Origin: Bradyrhizobium erythrophlei
Lineage (GTDB): Bacteria; Pseudomonadota; Alphaproteobacteria; Rhizobiales; Xanthobacteraceae
Length of the DNA: 64,000 nucleotides
Reading direction: 5' to 3'
NCBI RefSeq assembly: GCF_900142985.1
Contig: NZ_LT670849.1
Span: 5,658,501 to 5,722,500 of the forward strand
The translations under genes and the position numbers were made by a program. Under the pieces are notes generated by a model. That model did no database searches and was not told the origin of the DNA. It worked only from the letters and a program-made list of their open reading frames with translations. This document shows, piece after piece, positions 15,797 to 23,380 of this stretch. The stretch's first letter is position 1. Each line of letters begins with the position of its first letter.

Positions 15797-16349
15797 GTGT
15801 TTCACCCCGGAATGTGTATCAATTCCATGAGGAAACGTAACAGAAGGGTTGCAGCTGTCAACATGGGCGAATGAAAAAGCCCACCGCGCGGTGCCGGGAG
15901 GTGGCGCGGTGGGCCAGTTAGGTTGGAATACCTGATGTGGATCAGGCGCAAAATGACAAGCAAGGGGCGTGCCGACGTCACACGAAAAGGCCGGACACGC
16001 GGCGGCGGTCTGGCCAGTCAGCCCTTCAGAGTTTTTCACCAGCGCGAGCTGGCCCTGATTGTTATGCAAGCAATGTGCCGGTGGGGCGGACCAGCGACGC
16101 GGCTGGTGGATGGGCAGGGGAACATTGCCCCGGTCGCGGCCCGCCCCGAAACCAAGCCGGGCGGAAGGGCGTTCCTGATTTTTATTCAGGCGCGGGCGTG
16201 GGCTTAGGGCTGCTTCGCTCGGGTTCCAGCGCGCAACTTCACACCTTTGGGAGGTTGGGTTTCAGGAGAGAGAATCGTGGGCACATAAGCGTGGAATTGT
16301 CTCGTGACTGAAGCTGTCTCTCTTGGGGGGCCAAGCGCGATGAGCACTC
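15797..16349. other. Stretch without a supported gene, contains one hairpin
   Basis: Apart from the hairpin at 15879-15914 nothing convincing is seen. Frames across 15923-16311 are glycine/arginine-rich with no recognisable pattern. The segment probably holds the promoter of the serine recombinase. Confidence 0.35.
15879..15914 (-). terminator. GC-rich hairpin with T-run on the minus strand
   Basis: GCCCACCGCGC (15879-15889) pairs with GCGCGGTGGGC (15904-15914). Read on the minus strand the 11-bp stem is followed by TTTTT. No minus-strand gene is evident immediately to its right, so it may be a leftover terminator or a recombination feature. Confidence 0.5.
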
Positions 16350-16529
16350 ATGAAGACCATATTGGCGATATTGAGCGTTTGGTTCGCGTCGAATCTGGCG
16401 ATCTTCGCTTTCATCCTTTGGCAGCGGTCGCCGCACTTCCGGCGCCGTGTGTTTCGTCTGACCTTTGGCGCTTTCATGCCGGGTCAGCGTAAGCGGTCAT
16501 CTGCCGTCCACCGTCGGCCTCAAGCCTGA
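16350..16529 (+). CDS. Single-pass membrane microprotein, 59 residues (paralogue of 9262-9432)
   Basis: From ATG 16350: MKTILAILSVWFASNLAIFA, then FILWQRSPHFRRRVFRLTFG and a basic tail. It shares the core NLAIFAFILWQRSPHFR with the microprotein at 9262-9432 on the other strand. One transmembrane helix then an arginine-rich cytoplasmic segment. Duplication with conserved core and diverged ends suggests both are functional. No function known. Confidence 0.65.
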   Translation: MKTILAILSVWFASNLAIFAFILWQRSPHFRRRVFRLTFGAFMPGQRKRSSAVHRRPQA

Positions 16530-17485
16530 GCGCGACGGGGACCGACCTGGTGTCGCGGGCAGGGCGGTTTGGGCGTCGCGAAAGGATGACGTTCCAACTC
16601 AACGCAAACTGCCCCAGCCGGGGGATGGCGGAGGCCGTCGTGTCAGGGACATTGCGGTGTGCCGCGGGGACGGCACGCCAGGATAACTGACCGGGCTGGC
16701 AACCGTTCCTAAAAAACGTGCCCCCATTTTGCCGCCGTGTGGTGTGGGCGGACCGGCGCGCATCCGGGATGCTACGGCGCGGGGAGCAATTCGCACCGTG
16801 CACATCACGCGGCCCGCCCCTGAGGCAAGCCGTGCGAAGCCGCGGCGTTCCAGCGCCGGCCGGGCCACGTGCTTTGGAACGAACTCGGTCTGCGGGAATC
16901 GATTCAGTGACCCCGGCATTTGCCCCCCGCCGGCGTCGCGTCCCTCACCCCAGGGACAGGCCCCGGCGCTCCCCCAGCGCTGGGGCCGCGCCGTCAGTGC
17001 AACGCGACAGGCCCCGACCAGGCGTCGCGGGCGCGAGAGCTTAGGACCTAAAAAAATACGCCGTCGGGCTCGAAATATCGTGTCCCGCCCGGCGCCTGTA
17101 ACCTGAGCCCTTAAATCCTCAGCGAATAAACAATAGCGAATGGCCGGTCCCGCCCGAACGGAACATTTTGCGTGTAAATCCACATAATGAAATTAGGCCA
17201 CTGCGGTCGGAAACAGGCCAGTACCGAAAATCGGTGGTGCCGGGATCGGCCAGGGCAATCAATAGCGGCCGCAGGTCCGGCTGATCCATTCTCTTCGCCT
17301 ATGGGGGGCGCCTTGCGAGCAAGAGGCAACCAGAACCTGACCGACTCAGGTATTGTAATAATGCGAGCTGCAACCCCAGCTTTTCATTTGGAGGGCAAAG
17401 CAGCCCGCGAAACAGTTGTGACGGAAAAGTTGGTTTGTCTTTCGAGCTTTCTTCCGCGGTTATACGCAACCAATTGGAGGGGCAA
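16530..17485. other. Large GC-rich region without a convincing gene
   Basis: About 950 bases. Several open frames exist on both strands, but their translations are arginine/proline-rich and mutually antisense, as expected from GC-rich non-coding DNA. One minus-strand frame, 17119-17289 (56 codons, with TTDFRYWPVSDRSGLISLCG), has slightly more protein-like composition, but I do not recognise it. It may be a worn insertion-sequence or repeat-derived segment. Confidence 0.35.
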
Positions 17486-17857
17486 ATGGATAGCAGACTG
17501 TATTTTACAATCGTGGCTGTTCTTGGAGCGCTATATGGAATCGCGTTCGTACTATTCCCGTCCGCAACTCTCGCACTTTACGGAATTTCCGGGACCAGTG
17601 CTGCGTTCACGACTCAGTACTTCGGAGCGGCTCTCCTCTCAATAGGAGCGATAGCCTGGTACGGACGTGACTTTAAGGATTGGGGCGCAGTTCGAGGCGT
17701 CTTAATCGGTGGTCTTGTCGGTTACGTTGTCGGCCTGCTCGTTACGTTGTGGGGCCTTTCGCAGAGTTTGCTGAATTCGATGGGTTGGTCATCCGCCGCC
17801 GTCTACGTTCTCCTCATCATTGGTACTGTCTGGTGTCTGAGGGGTAAGACGGCCTAG
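17486..17857 (+). CDS. Four-helix inner-membrane protein
   Basis: A 123-residue protein from ATG 17486, preceded by TTGGAGGGG. Hydrophobic segments run YFTIVAVLGALYGIAFVLF, FGAALLSIGAIAWYG, GVLIGGLVGYVVGLLVTLWG and AAVYVLLIIGTVWCL, giving four transmembrane helices. The overall pattern resembles DUF4345-type small membrane proteins, but the assignment is loose. It is followed 8 bp later by the next gene and is one of the better-preserved cargo genes. Confidence 0.65.
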   Translation: MDSRLYFTIVAVLGALYGIAFVLFPSATLALYGISGTSAAFTTQYFGAALLSIGAIAWYGRDFKDWGAVRGVLIGGLVGYVVGLLVTLWGLSQSLLNSMGWSSAAVYVLLIIGTVWCLRGKTA

Positions 17858-17865
17858 CGCCTTCC

Positions 17866-18141
17866 ATGAAGTGGTTCAGAAAATATATTGGAAACCGCGA
17901 CTACTCCGCCGATCTGACGGTGTTTAAGACATTCTACGATGATCTAAGAAGCCCCGCCGGCATGATGATGCTGGTCGGGAGCAACCGTGATTTCGACTAT
18001 ACGGTCTATGTCCGTATACCCGAAGGATTGACCGGTACCTTCGCGGAATATGAAGCGTCAGGGGCACCGGAAGAGGAACAGGTGATGGGCCTTTGCGGCG
18101 CCCCGCGCGATCTGTTGGAACACCTCAAAATGAAGCGATGA
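17866..18141 (+). CDS. Hypothetical 91-residue protein
   Basis: Begins MKWFRKYIGNRDYSADLTVF and contains DYTVYVRIPEGLTGTFAEYE, a mixed alpha/beta pattern typical of small soluble proteins. It lies 8 bp after the membrane protein, so probably co-transcribed, and ends 16 bp before the convergent replication-type gene. No family recognised. Confidence 0.5.
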   Translation: MKWFRKYIGNRDYSADLTVFKTFYDDLRSPAGMMMLVGSNRDFDYTVYVRIPEGLTGTFAEYEASGAPEEEQVMGLCGAPRDLLEHLKMKR

Positions 18142-18157
18142 TCCCGGTTGCGGTCAT

Positions 18158-19249
18158 CTAGAGCCGCTGATTTATCCAGCGTTGCTGGCGTTGCCGGTCA
18201 TACCACTCATCCATGATCAAGATCTCCCTGTCGACCCAATTCACCCAGGCCTGATCCCAATCAGGCGAATATGTGCGCTGGGATATATTGTGGTCCCGGA
18301 ACATCTCAAAAATGCGGTTGATCTTGTCCGGTTCGAATCCGGCCTCCTTGGCATATGCTCTTTGCTCCTTGTTCAGGCGCATCGCCGTCGGGAATCTCGT
18401 CTTCCACTTTCGGCTGGGGCCGCCAACGAGGCCTTCGGCCTCGACCCTCACCAATCTGATTGATTTCTTAGGGGTGCCGGAGGCGATAGCCGGAGGCGTG
18501 GTGGCACAAATTCCGTCCGCAGTAATAGAAAAGGAATTATCGCGGACAGGTTTTGTGCCATCTTCAACCCGTCGTTTTCGATACCAAGTTCGTCGCGAAA
18601 TGCCCTCTGCCTTCCAAGGCTCGGCCCGACTGACCGGCATAGTTTTCGCTGTACGTTGCGCCAGCCTTTTCCGCGCCTTTCGCTGGCGATCCCTTACCCG
18701 TTTCCGCTCGAGCAGCGCCTCGTCGCTGACGTCAATCGGCCGGGCGGTTTTGATGTTTAGCGCGGTACGTTCCGCGTCAGTTAGTCCGAGGCGTTCGCCA
18801 AGTGCACGAGCTTTCAGCCATTGTCTTGCCGCTGCGGTTTGATGGGCGAGGGCCAGGGCATCTTCACGGTGAAGCCAGGGTGCCCAGGCTGCCGCCCACT
18901 CGATGCAAGCATCGATGTTCGGGATCTGATGGAAAGCAAGCAGAAGATCGTCTCGGCCGGCGTCATCATCGGGCAGATAAAGTCCCCACCGAGCAGTATA
19001 TAGCCGCTGCAACTCGGTCAGACGAAGAGCTGAAAGCGAAAACGCTTGTTTGCGTTGCCGACGATCGCGATCGAGAGCCTTGTACTTTGCTGCGATGGTC
19101 CTGCGACGGATCCGGACGACGTTAGATGAGGAAGTGAAGGTGGCCACGGCGTTGCCCTTTTCGTTGCGGGCAAACAACGCTTGCTTTTCGAAGCGTGTTG
19201 TGGCATTGAAGTTTGCAATCATACTTCGACGCTGCCCGAAATATTCCAA
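18158..19249 (-). CDS. Rhizobial island protein with HTH and phage-replication-like C-terminus
   Basis: A 363-residue protein (alternative start at 19222). The N-terminal third has NVVRIRRRTIAAKYKALDRD, then LTELQRLYTARWGLYLPDDD, matching a widespread Bradyrhizobium accessory family. The middle has AEPWKAEGISRRTWYRKRRV, a likely helix-turn-helix. The last 80 residues (FPTAMRLNKEQRAYAKEAGF and DWDQAWVNWVDR) resemble the C-terminal domain of phage replication proteins that recruit helicase. A role in element replication or regulation is inference. It is downstream of two small minus-strand genes at the right end. Confidence 0.65.
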   Translation of the reverse strand: MEYFGQRRSMIANFNATTRFEKQALFARNEKGNAVATFTSSSNVVRIRRRTIAAKYKALDRDRRQRKQAFSLSALRLTELQRLYTARWGLYLPDDDAGRDDLLLAFHQIPNIDACIEWAAAWAPWLHREDALALAHQTAAARQWLKARALGERLGLTDAERTALNIKTARPIDVSDEALLERKRVRDRQRKARKRLAQRTAKTMPVSRAEPWKAEGISRRTWYRKRRVEDGTKPVRDNSFSITADGICATTPPAIASGTPKKSIRLVRVEAEGLVGGPSRKWKTRFPTAMRLNKEQRAYAKEAGFEPDKINRIFEMFRDHNISQRTYSPDWDQAWVNWVDREILIMDEWYDRQRQQRWINQRL

Positions 19250-19393
19250 CGCCTCCGTTTTGCCGACGGGGGCGTTGCTCGTTGTGGCGCATGCCTGCGC
19301 CGGCGATGTCGGGCTGTGGTGCTCCAGGAACGATGGCGGCCCCGTCCGCGGGCGGCATCGCTTGCTGTGACATGAACGTAATCAGCCGCGGAC

Positions 19394-19762
19394 TTAAGAA
19401 TTTCCTAAGGTCCCGGCTGCGCCCGGAAACGCGATCACTGTGCTCTGTTTCGGCCGCTCAAGTAGCCGGCTCGGCTTGCGAACCACCCAAGCTCGCTCAA
19501 GCCAGTCGGAGAAATCTTTGTTTGCGGTTTTGTCGAGCTTGGAGATCAGCAAGTCGGGCCTGCTCGCGGAGCGCCCGTCGGGCGAGAGCGGGCGCCAATA
19601 GGTGAGCCTGAACATTCGACCGTGATTCGGATTGCTGTAGCAGCCCCAGAACTTTCCAATCGATCCGTGCGGGCTGTCTTCTTCAGGCGGAAGGCGCAAC
19701 CAATTGCCCGGCGCCAACACGATGCCGTCAGACCGGATGTACATTCGGGTTGTTATGATCAT
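19394..19762 (-). CDS. Hypothetical 122-residue protein
   Basis: Includes MYIRSDGIVLAPGNWLRLPP and RMFRLTYWRPLSPDGR; soluble, no membrane segments. Its ATG overlaps the stop of the small upstream frame in an ATGA arrangement, indicating a two-gene unit at the right end of the element. The real start may be the internal ATG six codons in. No family recognised. Confidence 0.5.
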   Translation of the reverse strand: MIITTRMYIRSDGIVLAPGNWLRLPPEEDSPHGSIGKFWGCYSNPNHGRMFRLTYWRPLSPDGRSASRPDLLISKLDKTANKDFSDWLERAWVVRKPSRLLERPKQSTVIAFPGAAGTLGNS

Positions 19763-19884
19763 GCCGCCACCCGGGCGGCTACGGCCTCAGCAAAGCGGCG
19801 GCTTTCGAAACTGGGCCCGTCATCGGCGAGGCCAAGCTGATATCGGCCATCGTCACGCTGACAGACCAGCGAGAGTGTTTCCAA
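19759..19884 (-). CDS. Small hypothetical protein at the element's right end
   Basis: From a TTG at 19884: ETLSLVCQRDDGRYQLGLAD followed by SFESRRFAEAVAARVAA, a pattern I recognise from small rhizobial proteins that precede similar island genes. Upstream the frame stays open with plausible sequence (KTLESSGNT and onward) up to the attachment repeat, yet no ATG or GTG occurs before it. The true start may therefore lie in or beyond the att site, or be a non-standard codon. Confidence 0.5.
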   Translation of the reverse strand: METLSLVCQRDDGRYQLGLADDGPSFESRRFAEAVAARVAA

Positions 19885-19968
19885 ATGGCGCTGGTTTGAC
19901 GGGGTAGGGGCGGGGTCTAAAAGGCTGGTGTTTCCAGAACTTTCTAGCGTTTTCAGATCATCGCCAGA

Positions 19969-20009
19969 GATTTTAAGTCCCTTGCGTCTACCAATTCCGC
20001 CACGTCCGC
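19969..20009. repeat. 41-bp direct repeat, right copy (remnant tRNA-Leu 5' half)
   Basis: Identical to 5681-5721 and oriented the same way. It contains the 5' half of tRNA-Leu without the T arm or 3' half, so it is not a functional tRNA. It is most simply the original chromosomal 5' half left behind after integration. Confidence 0.92.
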
Positions 20010-20019
20010 TTCGTTGATT

Positions 20020-20048
20020 TGCATAGCTTTTTTGCCATTTGGCCGCAA
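20020..20048 (-). promoter_or_regulatory. Probable original tRNA-Leu promoter, now orphaned
   Basis: Minus-strand TTGCGG-N17-TATGCA, ending 10 bases before the remnant tRNA 5' half. Its spacing mirrors the promoter candidate inside the element at 5733-5761. It now transcribes only the half tRNA and then enters the island's right-end genes. Confidence 0.45.
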
Positions 20049-20111
20049 ACGTTTTGCAGAAAAACTCTTCTGTTTTGCAAAACCTTTGGCGTTCCGGCGC
20101 TCAAGCTGGGC

Positions 20112-21026
20112 CTAACGCTGGCGCTGCGCCAGATAGAAGCCGCATAACACGGTCAACAGTCCCGCAATCTGCTGTGCGGTCGGCGGCTCGCCGAGCAATA
20201 GCCAACCTGCCAGCAAGGTCAGGGCTGGCACGATGGCCGGGAACACCGCGGCGCGCGCCACGCCGAGTGACTGGACCGAGAAAGCGAACAGATACATCGC
20301 GGCAGGGCCTGCCAGAATACCCTGTGCCAGCGCTTGCAACGCGTTCTCGCCCACGCCGAGCGCCATGACCCGGCCAAGGCCATCGAACGCGACATAGAGC
20401 GGAAACAGTGACAGCGACAGCACACTGACGACGGCCGCCGCGGGGAATGCGCGGACACGCCAATAGCGCAGCAAGGTGCCGAAGCCCGCGAACATGAAGC
20501 CCGTCAGAACGAAGATGAGGTCGCCCTGGGCGCCGCTAAAGCCGCTGCCAGCGAGCGACTCGCCTCCGATCACGACAAGACCGGCCACGATGACGAACGC
20601 GCCAAACATTCGCGAGAACGAAATTCGCTCCTTGAGCAAGACGGACGCAAACAGCAGGCCGCCGAGCGTCGCGCAAGAGGGCTGGATGACGCTGCCATGC
20701 GCCAGCGGCACATATTGGAAACCGGTATAAGTAAGTATCGACATGCCCGGGCCGCCCAGCACCATCAGCGCCGCGGCGCGACCCCATCCGATACGGTCCC
20801 TGACTCCGGCGTGAACGACGAGTGGCATGAATACGATGCCGGACCATAGAAAGCGGTGCATCAACAGGTCGGCCGGCGTGAATCCGGCGTTGAGGCCATA
20901 GCGGGCCGCAACGAAGCCAAGCGCCCAAAACAACGCGGCACCGAGGCCGCACACAATACCGAAGAGTGCTGGCTTCGTCTGGGGTGTGCGTGTTGACACT
21001 TGGGTCCTGCTTGTTTGGCCGATCAA
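20112..21026 (-). CDS. DMT-superfamily transporter (EamA type)
   Basis: A 304-residue protein with ten hydrophobic segments arranged as two EamA repeats, beginning FGIVCGLGAALFWALGFVAA and ending LAGWLLLGEPPTAQQIAGLL, the typical final-helix motif. Members export amino acids or other metabolites, or import carboxylates. It is transcribed away from the HyuA gene with 281 bp between starts, so shared control is possible. Substrate unknown. Confidence 0.85.
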   Translation of the reverse strand: MIGQTSRTQVSTRTPQTKPALFGIVCGLGAALFWALGFVAARYGLNAGFTPADLLMHRFLWSGIVFMPLVVHAGVRDRIGWGRAAALMVLGGPGMSILTYTGFQYVPLAHGSVIQPSCATLGGLLFASVLLKERISFSRMFGAFVIVAGLVVIGGESLAGSGFSGAQGDLIFVLTGFMFAGFGTLLRYWRVRAFPAAAVVSVLSLSLFPLYVAFDGLGRVMALGVGENALQALAQGILAGPAAMYLFAFSVQSLGVARAAVFPAIVPALTLLAGWLLLGEPPTAQQIAGLLTVLCGFYLAQRQR

Positions 21027-21307
21027 TACGCACGGTTATTGGATCGGCTCAACCCATGCCGCCGCGCACCTGCCAGACACGCCGGGCGCCTCAGGAATGT
21101 CTGCCTCGGAAGCCCAGGGGAATCTCGAGCCGGCTGGAATGCCGTCGCGCGCCGGAGTGACGCAGGGCGGTGCTTTGCCTGCCAGCGGCACGTGAATTGC
21201 AGGAAAATTGCAAGGAGATCGCCACGCGGGTCCGGCAGGTGCTTGCGGAGACTTGGCGACGGGTTAGGGTCAATAAGTGGCCTTGAGAGTTGAGCTGGAC
21301 CCAATTG

Positions 21308-23380
21308 ATGGATGCTTTTACCAAGCCCGTGAGGATCGGGGTCGATATCGGCGGCACCTTCACCGACCTTCAAATCTTCGACGCCCGCGATGGCCGGATC
21401 GTCGCCTACAAGTTGCCGACGACGCCGGAAGATCCGTCGATTGGATTGCTCGAAGGTATCAAGGCGGCCGGCCGTCGCTACGATTTTACGTTGTCGGATG
21501 TCGGCTATCTCATGCATGGCACCACCATCGCCACCAACGCCGTGCTCGAGCGCAAGCTCCCGGCGGGCGCGTTGGTGACGACGGCGGGTTTCGAGGATGT
21601 GCTCGAGATCGGCCGCCACTATCGCCGCGAAGTCTATTCGATCCATCCACAACCAGTGCCTGCGCTGATCCCTCGCGTCAGGCGTTTCGGCCTTCGCGAG
21701 CGGATGCGCTTCGATGGATCCGCCGAACGGGTGCCGACTGGGGCCGACATCGATGCCGTCATCGCAAGGCTTGCCACGGTCGATATCGAAACCGTCGCCA
21801 TCGCGCTTCTTCACGCCTACGCCAACCCCGACCACGAACGGCGGCTCGCCGATTGCATTCATCAGGCGCTGCCGCGGCTCGACATTTCGCTCTCCTCCAG
21901 CATCAGCCCCGAAATTCGCGAATACGAGCGGACCAGCACCACCGTGCTCAATGCGCTGCTTCAGCCTGTTGTCCGGGCCTACATCGAGCGTCTTGTGGCG
22001 CGCATGCGCGCCGAGGCCTTCGCGCCTCATCTTTTGATCGTGCAGTCGAACGGCGGGGTGTGCACGCCGGCCACTGCCGCGGCTGAGCCTGCGCGTCTGT
22101 TGCTGTCGGGCCCGAGCGGCGGCGCCATGGCGGCACTTGAGCTGGCGCGGCAGCTCAAGGAGCCGGACTTGGTGGCCGTCGACATGGGCGGCACCAGCTT
22201 TGACGTGTCCGTCGTTCGCGACACCCGGCTCGAGGCCGTCACCTTGAGCGAAATCGATCGCTTGCCGGTGCGCCTGCCGATGATCGAGATCCGCACGATC
22301 GGCGCCGGAGGCGGCTCGATCGCACGCGTCAACGAGTCGAAACAGATGACGGTCGGCCCCGAGAGTGCAGGCGCGCGTCCCGGTCCCGTTTGTTACGGCC
22401 GCGGCGGCACAGAGCCGACGGTGACCGATGCCAATCTCGTGCTCGGCCGGCTCGATGCTGCGAGCTTCCTCGGCGGCGCCATGGCGCTCGATCGGGATGC
22501 GGCGCGCAGTGCGATCCTTGCGCGTGCGGGCGAGCCGCTCGGATTCGAGGCGGACGCGGCCGCGGCTGGCATTCTCCGTTTGACCAACACCAATCTCGCA
22601 GCTGCCATTCGCGTCAGCCTGTTCGAGAAAGGTCTCGATCCACGCGACTTTACGCTGTTGAGCTTCGGCGGGGCGGGATCGGTTCACGCCTGTGCGGTAG
22701 CTGACGAGCTTGGCATGCGGCGCATTATCTTTCCGGTCGATGCCAGCACGTTTTCCGCGCGCGGCATCCTGATGGCCGATATCGAACACGCCTTTGGCCG
22801 CTCGGGCGTGCGGCCGTTCGACGGCAGCGCGGTCTCTTGGGTGCGTTCGTGTTTCGAGAGTCTGGAAGCCGAAGGCGCGGCACAGCTCGAAGCCGACGGC
22901 ATCGCCCCGAGCAACCGTCACTTCGAACTGTCCGCCGATCTGCGCTATCGTGGCCAGGCTTTTGAGCTCACCGTGCCCTGGGGCGAAGTGCCCGTCGACG
23001 AGAAAGGCATCAGTGAAATCTGCCAGCGTTTCCACGCCCGGCATGCCCAGCGTTTTTCCTACGCCAATCCCGAAGATGCGGTCGAACTCGTCACGCTGCG
23101 GCTTAGCGCCATCGGCCGAATGGCGCGCCCGCAGATTTCCGCCGCCGAGACCGGATTGCCCGGCGATGGGACCGTGGCCGGCAGCCGGCCCGTCTACGTT
23201 GACGGGCAATGGCAAAACGTCGCCACATGGCGGCGCGAGGCGATCGACGGTTCGCGCAAGATCTTTGGGCCCGCCATCGTCGAGGAAGACTATACGGCCG
23301 TCTACGTCGCACCCGACTGGTCGCTCGCGTTCGGGCGCGATGGTCACCTTCTGGCAACCCGCAGCGAGGCATTCGCATGA
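21308..23380 (+). CDS. hyuA: Hydantoinase/oxoprolinase family protein A subunit
   Basis: A 690-residue protein from ATG 21308. RIGVDIGGTFTDLQIFDARD is the ATP-binding start of the family, LVAVDMGGTSFDVSVV the second phosphate loop of the acetate-kinase-like fold, and TIGAGGGSIARVN the third conserved segment. Partnered with HyuB, these proteins use ATP to open 5-membered cyclic amides (N-methylhydantoin, 5-oxoproline, or carboxylate ketone and acetophenone-type substrates). The HyuB gene overlaps by four bases (ATGA). Which substrate is used cannot be told from sequence. Confidence 0.9.
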   Translation: MDAFTKPVRIGVDIGGTFTDLQIFDARDGRIVAYKLPTTPEDPSIGLLEGIKAAGRRYDFTLSDVGYLMHGTTIATNAVLERKLPAGALVTTAGFEDVLEIGRHYRREVYSIHPQPVPALIPRVRRFGLRERMRFDGSAERVPTGADIDAVIARLATVDIETVAIALLHAYANPDHERRLADCIHQALPRLDISLSSSISPEIREYERTSTTVLNALLQPVVRAYIERLVARMRAEAFAPHLLIVQSNGGVCTPATAAAEPARLLLSGPSGGAMAALELARQLKEPDLVAVDMGGTSFDVSVVRDTRLEAVTLSEIDRLPVRLPMIEIRTIGAGGGSIARVNESKQMTVGPESAGARPGPVCYGRGGTEPTVTDANLVLGRLDAASFLGGAMALDRDAARSAILARAGEPLGFEADAAAAGILRLTNTNLAAAIRVSLFEKGLDPRDFTLLSFGGAGSVHACAVADELGMRRIIFPVDASTFSARGILMADIEHAFGRSGVRPFDGSAVSWVRSCFESLEAEGAAQLEADGIAPSNRHFELSADLRYRGQAFELTVPWGEVPVDEKGISEICQRFHARHAQRFSYANPEDAVELVTLRLSAIGRMARPQISAAETGLPGDGTVAGSRPVYVDGQWQNVATWRREAIDGSRKIFGPAIVEEDYTAVYVAPDWSLAFGRDGHLLATRSEAFA

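Larger units (their letters stand above)
5681..20009. mobile_element. Integrated genomic island at tRNA-Leu(UAA), decayed, 14.3 kb
   Basis: Bounded by perfect 41-bp repeats of the tRNA-Leu 5' half, with a tyrosine integrase remnant at the tRNA end. The cargo is small, mostly hypothetical genes in short overlapping groups, phage tail debris, a serine recombinase, a porin and a cyanovirin-like secreted protein. No relaxase, coupling ATPase, capsid or terminase gene is seen, so it is neither a complete integrative conjugative element nor a complete prophage. The integrase and several cargo genes are frameshifted, so it is probably immobile without help in trans. Confidence 0.88.

Noticed and set aside
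16599..17183. Long minus-strand open frame of 194 codons in the island
   Set aside because: Translation is arginine/proline-rich without hydrophobic periodicity or motifs, and overlapping plus-strand frames of equal length exist. GC-rich non-coding DNA explains both.
17119..17289. Minus-strand 56-codon frame in the long gap
   Set aside because: Composition is slightly protein-like but there is no ribosome site, no recognised motif and no second copy; left as a note in the gap entry.
5681..20009. Calling the island a complete ICE or prophage
   Set aside because: No relaxase, coupling ATPase, mating-pair genes, portal, capsid or terminase large subunit can be recognised, and the integrase is frameshifted.
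21023..23347. Minus-strand open frame of 774 codons
   Set aside because: Antisense to hyuA, whose nucleotide-binding motifs are all intact.
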